Below, piece by piece: positions 51,519-59,731 of a DNA stretch of 64,000 nt. The stretch covers positions 62,001 through 126,000 of the forward strand of contig NZ_CABTWO010000001.1 of assembly GCF_902488535.1 (NCBI RefSeq), read 5' to 3'. A program made the translations under genes and the position numbers. The notes below the pieces were generated by a model. It had not been told where the DNA came from and did not search any database. It saw only the letters and a program-made list of their open reading frames with translations. This stretch comes from an uncultured Mobiluncus sp. (lineage in GTDB: Bacteria > Actinomycetota > Actinomycetes > Actinomycetales > Actinomycetaceae). The number at the start of each line of letters is the position of its first letter. Within the stretch, counting starts at the first letter, position 1.

Positions 51519-53222
51519 ATGAGTGTGAAGGAAGTCCCTCCGATCGACAAACACGATGTGGAGCAATCTGAGGGCGAAAAGAAAATATCAAAGGTCCGGC
51601 TAATCGGGCTTTTCGGTGGCATCATCCTAGGTGCCATCGTTTACTTTTTGATTCCCCGTGACGCTGTGGACGTGATTACGAAGTCCGTTGGCGCCGACGT
51701 AATCAAAGAAGAAGAAATGAATGTGGGTGCGGTGTATCTGGTCGCCGGTATCGCGGTCATGATGGCTATCTGGTGGATGACCGAAGCTATCTCACTGGCG
51801 GCTACGGCAATGGTTCCGCTGGTGTTATTCCCCCTGCTGGGAGTCAACGACTACGCGGGCACCGCCGGATCCTACGCATCGGACACGATTTACCTGTTCA
51901 TGGGCGGGTTCATCCTGGCTATCGCCATGCAACGCTGGCACTTTGACCGGCGCGTGGCATTGGGTATCGTCCGCATCGTGGGGGTCAAACCCCGCCGCCT
52001 GATTCTGGGCTTCATGATTGCTACCGGGTTTATTTCGATGTGGGTGTCCAACACCGCAACCGCTGTGATGATGCTGCCCATCGGCCTATCCGTAGTTCAG
52101 CTGTTTGAATCCGCCCAGGACAAGAACGCCGCCGTCGGTAAAGGTCTGGACGTGGAAGCCGCCTACGGTGGAGCTATCCACGGTGGTGTCATGTCCGGTC
52201 TGTTGAACGAGGGCGACAATGTGGCCTCGACCACGGCGGAAAAGCACGGTATTAAGCGGTCTAACTTCGCTATCGGTTTGATGCTGGCCATCGCCTACTC
52301 CGCCTCTATCGGCTCGCTGGCGACCCCCATCGGGACCCCCCCGAACACCCTTTTGAAGGCGTACATGAGCGATACGTTGAAGTACGACATCAACTTCGGC
52401 AAGTGGTTCCTGATGGGCTTCCCGATGGTGGTTGTCTTTACCCTGTTCGCCTGGTGGATTTTGACTTTCGTCATGTTCAAGCCGGAAATCGAGGAAATCC
52501 CCGGCGGTAAGGAACTCATCAACGAGGAATACGCCAAGCTCGGGAAACTGCGCGGCGGCGAACTGCTGGTTATGTTGCTGTTCATCCTGGCGGTGTTCTG
52601 CTGGATTTTCGTGCCGCTGATTTTGAAAGCTACAGGCATCGAAGGTCCGAAGAAGCTTGACGCTATCGTGGCGATGAGCGTAGCGGTGCTGCTGTTCATC
52701 ATCCCCGGCAAGACCAACGGAGAACGTCTGGTGACGTGGAACGAAGCCAAGACGATTCCGTGGGACATCTTGCTGCTGTTCGGCGGCGGTCTGTCGCTGT
52801 CCAAGCAGTTCCAGCACACCGGCTTGTCCAACTACATCGGTGAGATGGTGAAGGGACTGGCGGGTGCGCCCATTGTGATTATCGTCCTAGCCGTGGCCGC
52901 CCTGGTGCTGGCCCTGACCGAGTTGACCTCGAACACCGCTACCGCGGCCGCGTTCCTGCCGATCATCGGTGGCGTGGCTATGGGTATCGGTCTGCAAGGC
53001 CCGAACGTGATGATTCTGACGATTCCGGCTGCTCTGGCTGCGACCTGTGCGTTCATGCTGCCGGTCGCGACCCCGCCGAACGCTATCGCTTACGGTTCTG
53101 GGTACCTCAAGATTGCGGATATGATCAAGGGCGGTTTCATCATCGCCCTGGTGGGCTTGGTGTTGATTACCATCACCGTGTTTGCCCTGGCTATCCCCAT
53201 CTTCGGTTTGGCTCTGCCATAA
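51519..53222 (+). CDS. DASS/SLC13-family anion symporter
   Basis: This 567-residue membrane protein has about eleven helices and the marks of the divalent anion:sodium symporters that carry C4-dicarboxylates or related anions. They include MAIWWMTEAISLAATAMVPLVLFPLLG, SMWVSNTATAVMMLPIG (the first SNT motif), ATPIGTPPNTLLKAY, LTELTSNTATAAAFLP (second SNT) and PVATPPNAIAYGSG. Both SNT motifs are intact. A weak AAAGGCA precedes the ATG. It is a single gene, with its own strong terminator, divergent from dnaB. Substrate is inferred (succinate, malate or similar). Confidence 0.92.
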   Translation: MSVKEVPPIDKHDVEQSEGEKKISKVRLIGLFGGIILGAIVYFLIPRDAVDVITKSVGADVIKEEEMNVGAVYLVAGIAVMMAIWWMTEAISLAATAMVPLVLFPLLGVNDYAGTAGSYASDTIYLFMGGFILAIAMQRWHFDRRVALGIVRIVGVKPRRLILGFMIATGFISMWVSNTATAVMMLPIGLSVVQLFESAQDKNAAVGKGLDVEAAYGGAIHGGVMSGLLNEGDNVASTTAEKHGIKRSNFAIGLMLAIAYSASIGSLATPIGTPPNTLLKAYMSDTLKYDINFGKWFLMGFPMVVVFTLFAWWILTFVMFKPEIEEIPGGKELINEEYAKLGKLRGGELLVMLLFILAVFCWIFVPLILKATGIEGPKKLDAIVAMSVAVLLFIIPGKTNGERLVTWNEAKTIPWDILLLFGGGLSLSKQFQHTGLSNYIGEMVKGLAGAPIVIIVLAVAALVLALTELTSNTATAAAFLPIIGGVAMGIGLQGPNVMILTIPAALAATCAFMLPVATPPNAIAYGSGYLKIADMIKGGFIIALVGLVLITITVFALAIPIFGLALP

Positions 53223-53238
53223 GCAGTTATACCTAGAT

Positions 53239-53280
53239 ATGATTTTGGGCTAGCCTTGCGGCTAGCCCAAAATCATTTTT
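53239..53280 (+). terminator. Strong intrinsic terminator after the DASS transporter gene
   Basis: A perfect 17-pair stem (53239-53255 with 53260-53276) around TTGC is followed by four T. The stem contains ATTTTGGGCTAGCC. The opposing chemoreceptor gene ends 15 bases further on; read from that side there is no T run. Confidence 0.93.
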
Positions 53281-53294
53281 ACGGGAGGTCAGTC

Positions 53295-54902
53295 TCAGAA
53301 CTTAAAGTTCCCAATCTGGGTCTTTAAGTATTCCGAGTGTTCGCTCAACTCTTGGGTGCTTTGATTGATAGCGTCCAAGGTTTGCACCGCCCCGGATGCT
53401 GCTTGTGCAATCGAAGAGATGGAAGCCGCGATTGTAGACGAGCCTTCCGCAGCCTCCGATACCGAACGAGACATCTCGTTCGTAGTGGCGGTTTGTTCCT
53501 CTACCGCCGCCGCGATGGTCGTCTGGAAGTCGTTGATGGAAGAAATAATTTCTCCAATCTTGCCGATGGCTTGGACCGCATCATCAGTGTCAGACTTGAT
53601 TTTTTCAATCTTGGTTCCGATGTCCTCGGTAGCTTTTGCAGTCTCAGAAGCTAGATCCTTCACTTCCCCTGCAACTACCGCGAATCCTTTTCCGGCATCC
53701 CCGGCACGTGCGGCCTCAATGGTCGCGTTCAAAGCTAACAGGTTAGTTTGCTCGGCGATGGAAGTAATAGACTTAATGACTTCCCCAATTTCTTGGGAAG
53801 AATCGCCCAGCCGAGACACAACCTCATTAGTTTGCTGGGCGGCTTGAGCAGCATCGGCCGCAAAACGCGCAGCTTCGTTCGCGTTGGAAGAAATTTCGCG
53901 GATAGACGCGTTCATTTCTTCCGAGCCGGCCGCTACGGTTTGAATACTGCTGGATACTTCGTCAGCTTGAGCGGCAACGCGTTGAGAATCATCCTGCGAA
54001 CTGGCCGCAGCCGCTACCGCCTGGTCACTGGTCTCTTTCACGACCTTGACAGTGCCCTCCACTTGATCCACCGTTTCGACAGTATGAGAAATCAGACCTC
54101 GCAACGAAGCCAGTGCGGCAGTAAGGGACTGCGACATCTGGCCAATTTCATCATGAGAGGTCACCTGCGGATTTTGAGTCAAATCACCCTGGCTCATAGC
54201 GTTTAGAGAGTTCTGGATTTCGCGTAGGGGACGTGTAATCGACTGTACGGTCGACCATCCCAACAGCGACATAATGATGATGCCCAGAATTCCGGCACCC
54301 AGGATAGAGGTTCGCAAAATAGTGCGCGATTGAATGACATCGCTACGGGCCTGGGCCATTTCCTTAAGCATCATTTGCTGCGAATTGTCTACCATTGCAG
54401 TATAGTTGCCGATCTGTTCCTGGTTGGAGCCGGGTCCCTTAGCGGTGGCCAAGGTAAAGTACTGCGCCAACTCTTTGTTTTGGACCAGGGGTGTGATTTC
54501 CTTGTCACGGAATGAAATCCAGTCTTGGTATTTCTGGTCAAAACCTACGATAGGGGGTAGTGCCTCTTTGCCTCCCTTATTGAGAATCTGAGTGTAAAGG
54601 TCAAGTACTTTCGCATCCGTATCATGCATGACTTGAATAATCTCTGGGGCCACGTCATTGGGAACCGAACAGATATCAGAAATATTCATACGGTTGCGCA
54701 TTATTTCGGTGTTGAGTTGAGTTAGGGGAACCTGAAACTCGGACAGTTTCGCTTCCCTGGTAGTGTCAGATTCAATGCGTACCCCCATAATCAAGCTGAT
54801 AACAGCCAAGAACGCCATGATGACGGTCGATATGATGACTAAACTCCATATTTTTTGGGAAAGTCTTAGGTGAGAAACCAGTGAGATTTTTTTGGATTTC
54901 AT
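53295..54902 (-). CDS. Methyl-accepting chemotaxis protein
   Basis: This 535-residue chemoreceptor has a first membrane helix (about 16-38), and an outer four-helix-type sensor domain (about 40-195). A second helix follows (GAGILGIIIMSLLGWSTV), then a HAMP domain (SITRPLREIQNSLNAMSQGDL). The cytoplasmic signalling hairpin contains EQTNLLALNATIEAARAG and GKGFAVVAGEVKDLA. It feeds CheA/CheW and implies flagellar motility, in keeping with Mobiluncus. No che or flagellar genes are nearby. The ligand is unknown. Confidence 0.95.
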   Translation of the reverse strand: MKSKKISLVSHLRLSQKIWSLVIISTVIMAFLAVISLIMGVRIESDTTREAKLSEFQVPLTQLNTEIMRNRMNISDICSVPNDVAPEIIQVMHDTDAKVLDLYTQILNKGGKEALPPIVGFDQKYQDWISFRDKEITPLVQNKELAQYFTLATAKGPGSNQEQIGNYTAMVDNSQQMMLKEMAQARSDVIQSRTILRTSILGAGILGIIIMSLLGWSTVQSITRPLREIQNSLNAMSQGDLTQNPQVTSHDEIGQMSQSLTAALASLRGLISHTVETVDQVEGTVKVVKETSDQAVAAAASSQDDSQRVAAQADEVSSSIQTVAAGSEEMNASIREISSNANEAARFAADAAQAAQQTNEVVSRLGDSSQEIGEVIKSITSIAEQTNLLALNATIEAARAGDAGKGFAVVAGEVKDLASETAKATEDIGTKIEKIKSDTDDAVQAIGKIGEIISSINDFQTTIAAAVEEQTATTNEMSRSVSEAAEGSSTIAASISSIAQAASGAVQTLDAINQSTQELSEHSEYLKTQIGNFKF

Positions 54903-55033
54903 ATTCAGCTCCCTTTCTTTGTAAATGAACCAGCCAAATCCACTTTAGCGCTGAAATAGTGTTATGTTTCAAATTTGATTGAAAATGTTTAAGGGATTTT
55001 TGGGTCATCGCTATGTTTTGAACAGACTCGGGC

Positions 55034-56200
55034 CTAAGCCAGATTGGTCGGAGCAGACCCGTCAGAATTCTCAGCAGTGTGGTTAACAGCGGGAGGATCG
55101 CTGAGGCGAGCCAGGAAAGCCTCCAGCGGACCCTTGCCAAACCGTAACCGCCACAGGCTCGCGGCCAGCAGGAAAACCATCATCATGATGATGAGGGAGG
55201 GGATGAGTCCGGGATAGCCGAACACGCGAAACGTGATGGTGTGCCAGATGACGTGGAGGGTATAGGTGCTCAGCGCCATCGAACCTAACGCCGCCACCGG
55301 GGACATAAACCGGTTGAAGGTAGGCCCTGCCAGCAACAACAGGGAAGTCAGTCCGATGCACCAAGCGGTATTGGCCACGGTTTCCGCTACAGAATCCGTG
55401 TGCGGAGCGATATAGACCAGGGTTTGATACCAAAACTGGGCCGGGGTGGGGTTGGCGATGGACAGGGTGTCTTGATTGAGAATGACCCCGGAAACCCGTC
55501 CCAGACGTAGCGAATCAATGGCGGTGCCGACCCCGAAAACCACGAAAGCCACACCCAGCCCGAGGCCCGCCCCCACCTTCTGCAGTCGATGCGACCGCGG
55601 GCTCGCCCCCGCCCAACCCAAACGCCACAGGATCAGCCCGGTCAGTACATAGATGAGGAAGGTGGGCATCTGATAGTCATTGAGCCCCAGGACCACGCCG
55701 ATCTCGGGCGGAACAAACAGCAGGTTGAGGTAGTGCCACAGCGGAATGCCCGCCACCAGCAACAGTCCGATGATCCACACCAGGCCCGGAACGGAGAGGC
55801 CTGAAAGCAACAGGGCGCAAACCATCCACACCCCGTAGTTATCGAGAATCAGCAGGATACGGGTGTTGAAGAGGCTGAGCAGGGCGGCGATGAGGATTAA
55901 GACAGCGGCACGTACCAGGATTTTTTCACCGTAATAGCGACGCGACAGCGCGGGGGAGTCGGCAAAGCGCCGGGCCATACGGTCTTGCATGATGCCCATC
56001 GAAACCCCCGCGAGCAGTGCAAAGAGCGGGGCGGAACGTCCGTGAGACAAGGCCATCACGCTAGAGACGGGACCTTGCACCGAAACCCACATATGCGCGG
56101 TGAACATGCCCAAAATGGCCAGGCCGCGAGCCATATCCAGGCCGACGACCCGACCGGTCAGAGCCGGGCGCCCCAGCAGCCGCTGCGCAAAATCCGTCAC
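55034..56200 (-). CDS. Membrane acyltransferase-like protein (DUF1624/DUF418 type)
   Basis: The 388-residue protein has about ten hydrophobic helices. It starts with GRVVGLDMARGLAILGMFTAH and then SHGRSAPLFALLAGVSMGIM, the pattern of heparan-alpha-glucosaminide N-acetyltransferase-like (DUF1624) proteins. The C-terminal part (GSMALSTYTLHVIWHT, then another helix) resembles DUF418. Such proteins are thought to acylate sugars or lipids of the envelope. It lies upstream of the chemoreceptor on the same strand, with a 131-base spacer and no visible gene between them. The substrate is unknown. Confidence 0.82.
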   Translation of the reverse strand: MTDFAQRLLGRPALTGRVVGLDMARGLAILGMFTAHMWVSVQGPVSSVMALSHGRSAPLFALLAGVSMGIMQDRMARRFADSPALSRRYYGEKILVRAAVLILIAALLSLFNTRILLILDNYGVWMVCALLLSGLSVPGLVWIIGLLLVAGIPLWHYLNLLFVPPEIGVVLGLNDYQMPTFLIYVLTGLILWRLGWAGASPRSHRLQKVGAGLGLGVAFVVFGVGTAIDSLRLGRVSGVILNQDTLSIANPTPAQFWYQTLVYIAPHTDSVAETVANTAWCIGLTSLLLLAGPTFNRFMSPVAALGSMALSTYTLHVIWHTITFRVFGYPGLIPSLIIMMMVFLLAASLWRLRFGKGPLEAFLARLSDPPAVNHTAENSDGSAPTNLA

Positions 56201-56305
56201 AGAGGCAGTTTAGCTGACTTGGGGAGCGGAACTGATATTGCCGGAAATCACGTTTCATTCAAAACAATTTTGTCAAAGCATGGTGGGAATTTGTAACACG
56301 TTTGG

Positions 56306-56983
56306 TTAAACCGGTGGTGTCTGGTCCAGACCCAGACGGATTATCTGCATGGTCAATTCTCCGCGGCGCATACCAAGTTTTGCGAGGGCACATTTCACGT
56401 ACGTACTCACGGTATTTATGGAAAGTCCGGTTTCGGTTGCGATTTCTTTGTTGGAGTAAGCCTTGCCTATGAGTTGAACGACTTGACGTAAATGCTGGGG
56501 TAGAGCATCGATTTGGGATTGCAGCTGCAGGTTTGCAGGTTGAGGATTGGTGGACACGAAATAGTCCATAACCATCGATAACGGCTTGTTATCCAGGGCG
56601 TTCCCGCCTCTGTACACCCGTTTAATGGCCTCACCAATCTCACGGAACTCAGTCTCTTTGGTCAGAAATCCTTTTGCTCCGGCTGTTAAGGCCGCACGTA
56701 GCATATCGGGACGTTCAAAAGCGGTCAGCATAATAATCCGTTCGTCCGGATTGTGTGTCAGCGCGGATGTAACCGTTTCAATACCACTCATCCCCGGCAT
56801 GGCCACATCTAATAGCACCACATCGTGATTTGTGTTCTCAATGAGATTCATCACCTCGAGACCGTTCCCGGCCTTGCCGACGATTGTTATGTAATCCAAA
56901 CTGTTCAGGAGGATGCTCATCTCGTGCATATAAAGCTCATCATCATCTGCAAAAATGACCCTAATAACTTCCTGTCCGCTCAC
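56306..56983 (-). CDS. NarL/LuxR-type response regulator
   Basis: The 225-residue regulator has a receiver domain with acidic DDD near the start, phosphoacceptor Asp59 in DVVLLDVAMPGMSG, and the conserved Lys in AKGFLTKET. A LuxR-type helix-turn-helix follows (SNKEIATETGLSINTVSTYVKCALAKLG). The GTG at 56983 overlaps the kinase stop in the form GTGA, so the two are translationally coupled. The regulator's targets are unknown; the palindromes at 58349-58370 in the divergent spacer are candidates. Confidence 0.95.
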   Translation of the reverse strand: MSGQEVIRVIFADDDELYMHEMSILLNSLDYITIVGKAGNGLEVMNLIENTNHDVVLLDVAMPGMSGIETVTSALTHNPDERIIMLTAFERPDMLRAALTAGAKGFLTKETEFREIGEAIKRVYRGGNALDNKPLSMVMDYFVSTNPQPANLQLQSQIDALPQHLRQVVQLIGKAYSNKEIATETGLSINTVSTYVKCALAKLGMRRGELTMQIIRLGLDQTPPV

Positions 56984-58128
56984 TTTGTCACTTCCATCTC
57001 GAGAGGGATGGTGATGTGTAACACCCAATGCTCCCCAGTCCGTCCCGCCTCGAGGACACCACCTGAAATATGAAGTTGCTCCCCCAAAAGTTTCAAACCC
57101 CTGCCGCTGCTCAACACCGGATTGGCAGAGAAAGAACTAATTGAATTCATCATCGTGAAATCTACTATCCCCTCCGTATAGTCAACCTCAATAGACACAC
57201 GACACGGCTTTTCAGGGTTGCCGTACTTTATCAAATTCGTCAGGGCTTCACGGACACATTCACGCAACAAGCTGGTGACGGCGGTACTCAGTGTGCCCAG
57301 GTTCTCAGGGTCGGTGTCGATTTCTACGTTGAAGCCAAATCCCGTCGCGACGTCTCTAGCCGTATCTAGCGAGGTGGCGAGGGGTGTGGGGGTTGCTTTC
57401 AGTGTAGGGTTTTGTCCCAGCACACTTAATGTTCTTCGCAGTTCGCTGAGGGCTCGCACAGACTCTCCATGCAGCAACTCCAAGCGTAGTCGGGTTTCCT
57501 CACTTGTTTCGGGAGAATCCTTGGCATCTTCCAATATTTTGGCCGACAGAGTTGTCAATCGGGAGAGCGTTCCTGCCGTATGGTTGTGCAACTCTGCTGA
57601 CAATTCCTGCTTGGTCTGTAATAGAGCTAATTCGTAACGGTGTTGTTCCATCACCGAATGAATGTTCAGCCGCAGATTTTCTTCAATGTACCGGCGCAGC
57701 ACAAAACCTGCCCCGAGAGCAAAAAGCAGGAGCAAGGCGTAAAAAACGCTGGCAATCGTATTGTATTTACCAGCAAAACCAATCAATATCGCAAGTGAAC
57801 TGACGAGCGTTGCAATCAAGCTTTGCTTCCACCAGCCGCGCCATGACCAGTCAAAAATCACCGGAATCGTCAAGTACACCACCAGACCAAATTCAACCGT
57901 GGGAACCACATTCATAGCAACGACTGCAGCAATAAAAACCCATCCACCTACGCGAGGGAAAAATATGTAGCCAAGGAAAACTACGAATCCGATTAGTTCA
58001 CCTAAAACACTCCAGGGGTTGTCACGAATTCGGGTAATGCTGAAGTCAAGAACAACACCAAGGAACAGCACAGCTAGAAGAATCTTATTCCTGGAAATCC
58101 AGGATAAACAAGGTTTTGTAAGGTGCAA
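56980..58128 (-). CDS. Sensor histidine kinase (NarL/DesK type, HisKA_3)
   Basis: The 382-residue kinase starts with a TTG behind GGGAGG. It has about five hydrophobic helices (17-145) with short loops and no large sensor domain, typical of kinases that sense peptides or membrane state. The dimerisation domain has the phosphoacceptor in ELHNHTAGTLS (His181), where the residue after His is Asn instead of the usual Asp or Glu. The ATPase part has RECVREALTNLIKYG and GRGLKLLGEQL. It is coupled to the response regulator. Twenty-five bases upstream lies a 45-codon peptide gene. Confidence 0.93.
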   Translation of the reverse strand: MHLTKPCLSWISRNKILLAVLFLGVVLDFSITRIRDNPWSVLGELIGFVVFLGYIFFPRVGGWVFIAAVVAMNVVPTVEFGLVVYLTIPVIFDWSWRGWWKQSLIATLVSSLAILIGFAGKYNTIASVFYALLLLFALGAGFVLRRYIEENLRLNIHSVMEQHRYELALLQTKQELSAELHNHTAGTLSRLTTLSAKILEDAKDSPETSEETRLRLELLHGESVRALSELRRTLSVLGQNPTLKATPTPLATSLDTARDVATGFGFNVEIDTDPENLGTLSTAVTSLLRECVREALTNLIKYGNPEKPCRVSIEVDYTEGIVDFTMMNSISSFSANPVLSSGRGLKLLGEQLHISGGVLEAGRTGEHWVLHITIPLEMEVTK

Positions 58129-58153
58129 ACTTCCCTCCCCATGATGCTTAGAC

Positions 58154-58291
58154 TCAGCATAGCTGTGGAATGATGTCGCAGATTGTTATTTCAGAGTGTT
58201 CCTCGGCGATCAAGTCGCTGTGCGGCCCACAGGCTCCGAAAGTCAGACCCACGGTGCTTAGAAAAGCAATTAGAACAGCAATAATACGCAT
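58154..58291 (-). CDS. Small exported Cys-containing peptide upstream of the kinase
   Basis: The 45-codon gene has an ATG at 58291 and GAGGAGG five bases before it, one of the best ribosome binding sites in the window. The product starts MRIIAVLIAFLSTVGLTFGA, a hydrophobic export segment, then Cys21 and a polar acidic stretch. It ends ICDIIPQLC with Cys38 and Cys45. The cleavage region FGAC resembles, but does not match well, a lipobox. It is in line with the kinase (25 bases) and regulator. It could be a signalling peptide precursor, a small lipoprotein or a kinase partner. I know no family for it. Confidence 0.68.
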   Translation of the reverse strand: MRIIAVLIAFLSTVGLTFGACGPHSDLIAEEHSEITICDIIPQLC

Positions 58292-58348
58292 CAAAGCCTC
58301 CTCGTAAAGACGTTTAAGCGCACTCTATCGGAATCCTCTCCGAGGTGG

Positions 58349-58370
58349 AATACCCCAATTTTGGGATATT
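58349..58370. promoter_or_regulatory. Imperfect palindrome in the divergent spacer
   Basis: AATACCCCAATTTTGGGATATT is symmetric at most positions and lies between the peptide-kinase-regulator operon and the divergent unknown genes. A second small palindrome, GGCCAAACTGGCC, follows near 58407-58419. Either could be an operator for the response regulator. Confidence 0.5.
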
Positions 58371-58447
58371 TTCACGACCGTGGTTTTGCTCTAGTGTAGG
58401 AGGCAACGGCCAAACTGGCCACAATTTACGTGTGAGGAGAACAAATT

Positions 58448-58927
58448 ATGAAAAAACGTATTCCTGAAATCCTGTCTGGAACAGTAGCGGCATTTATGTT
58501 GGCATTTTCTGTCGGAATCCCAAGTGCTGTTGCCGTCGGACCAGGTTCCTGGATGGATCAAGTAACAGGTGCTCCCAGCTTATACAGAACGCAGCAATGG
58601 TACGATTCTTCAAAGTTGAAGCCCTGGACTAATGACCTGGTAGGCAAAATCACCAACATAAAAGTTCGCGCAACCATTACAAATCCTCCGACCGTCGGTC
58701 AGGGTTTAGCTGCAGGGTTGTGCCCTGTTGGCTACTCTGAATATTACTGCGCCGACATTACCCAGTTTGTTTATGGCGCTAGTGTTAATGGCACCATTAC
58801 AGATTTTGCAGGCTATCCCCCCGCTACCTCGTTCTATTTTAAATGGGGCGTTATGGACAGCAAAAATCAACCGATTTTTCCTGTTACGGTTATTTCCAAG
58901 CAATCTATTGAGGTGTCATATGAGTAG
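58448..58927 (+). CDS. Secreted protein of unknown family
   Basis: The 159-residue protein has a clear signal peptide: basic KKR, then a hydrophobic core (SGTVAAFMLAFSVGI) and a likely cleavage site after SAVA (about residue 29). The mature part is about 130 residues, rich in aromatic residues, Gly, Thr and Ser, with Cys in GLCPVGYSEYYCAD that could form a disulfide. It has beta-type character and no membrane anchor. A GAGGAG lies upstream. The next gene begins 12 bases after the stop, so they form a pair. Base composition is visibly more AT-rich than the housekeeping genes. I do not recognise it. Confidence 0.72.
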   Translation: MKKRIPEILSGTVAAFMLAFSVGIPSAVAVGPGSWMDQVTGAPSLYRTQQWYDSSKLKPWTNDLVGKITNIKVRATITNPPTVGQGLAAGLCPVGYSEYYCADITQFVYGASVNGTITDFAGYPPATSFYFKWGVMDSKNQPIFPVTVISKQSIEVSYE

Positions 58928-58939
58928 AGGGGCTTTGCA

Positions 58940-59578
58940 ATGATTAATGTTGGTTCGTTCCAAGGGACGTCGATGCCTAATGTCAGTCCTCACGTTTCGA
59001 CCGCGCAGGGCTTTCAGAAATCGATGGAAACGACCTCATCAGTGACTGTTTCCCCAGGTGGGGTGGAAGCCTGGGGAACTAAGGTCGATCTGAGCTATAT
59101 GTTTGACAAGCTTGAAAAGCACGGGTTTATCAGTGCGGATGAGCGAGCCTATTTGACACAGAAAGTTACTGATCGCAGCCAAATTTATAAGGCGGTCTCT
59201 GATTTGAAGGGGCCTGGTCTGGCGGCCAATGCAGCATACAAAATGCAGGAAGGTGTTTTGCTGCCTAACGGTGTTTTAACTTTGGCAGATGACCGAAGGA
59301 CGGTGCAGCGTTTGGCGCAGTTGACGCGTTACGAAGTTCAAACCATTGAGGCCGCGCAGGGGTCAGATATGGGCATCGGTCAAATCGGGATGTTAGCAAC
59401 AACCGTTGCATTGTCAAAGGAAAAAGGCATCATCAGCGGCGAGCTGGGCTTGAAAGATTTTAATATGCTGAAAAACTGGTTTAAAGAAAACGGTAAACCT
59501 GGAAGCAGCGAGTTCATCGAAACCCAGGAAATGCTCAGTAAGCTTTATGACCTTCTAGCCAGCAAAGACAAGCATTAG
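58940..59578 (+). CDS. Unknown protein paired with the secreted protein
   Basis: The 212-residue protein has no signal peptide or membrane helix. The first 45 residues are Ser/Thr/Val-rich and look unstructured. The rest is mainly helical: FDKLEKHGFISADERAYLTQ, RTVQRLAQLTRYEVQTIEAA, then a Gly-rich turn and a closing helix. I see no catalytic or binding motif. It follows the secreted gene by 12 bases and shares its AT-rich composition, so it is probably co-transcribed. Its role, for example as an immunity, chaperone or export partner of the secreted protein, is only a guess. Confidence 0.68.
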   Translation: MINVGSFQGTSMPNVSPHVSTAQGFQKSMETTSSVTVSPGGVEAWGTKVDLSYMFDKLEKHGFISADERAYLTQKVTDRSQIYKAVSDLKGPGLAANAAYKMQEGVLLPNGVLTLADDRRTVQRLAQLTRYEVQTIEAAQGSDMGIGQIGMLATTVALSKEKGIISGELGLKDFNMLKNWFKENGKPGSSEFIETQEMLSKLYDLLASKDKH

Positions 59579-59731
59579 GTCGCACACTTATACACATCTG
59601 TCTAGGCTTCGATTCCAGTTCAAATTGGTGTTCATCAGCAATTATAGAGGCATCAGAAACTGCTTGAACTGTTAGTCTGTGAACGCCGGCGTTGTATTGC
59701 CGGGTGGTGTCACCAAGACACCAAGGAATAC
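59579..59731. other. Spacer after the unknown gene pair
   Basis: About 150 bases between converging genes. It holds the small hairpin GGTGTCACCAAGACACC near 59705-59721 without a T run. No gene is visible. Confidence 0.6.
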
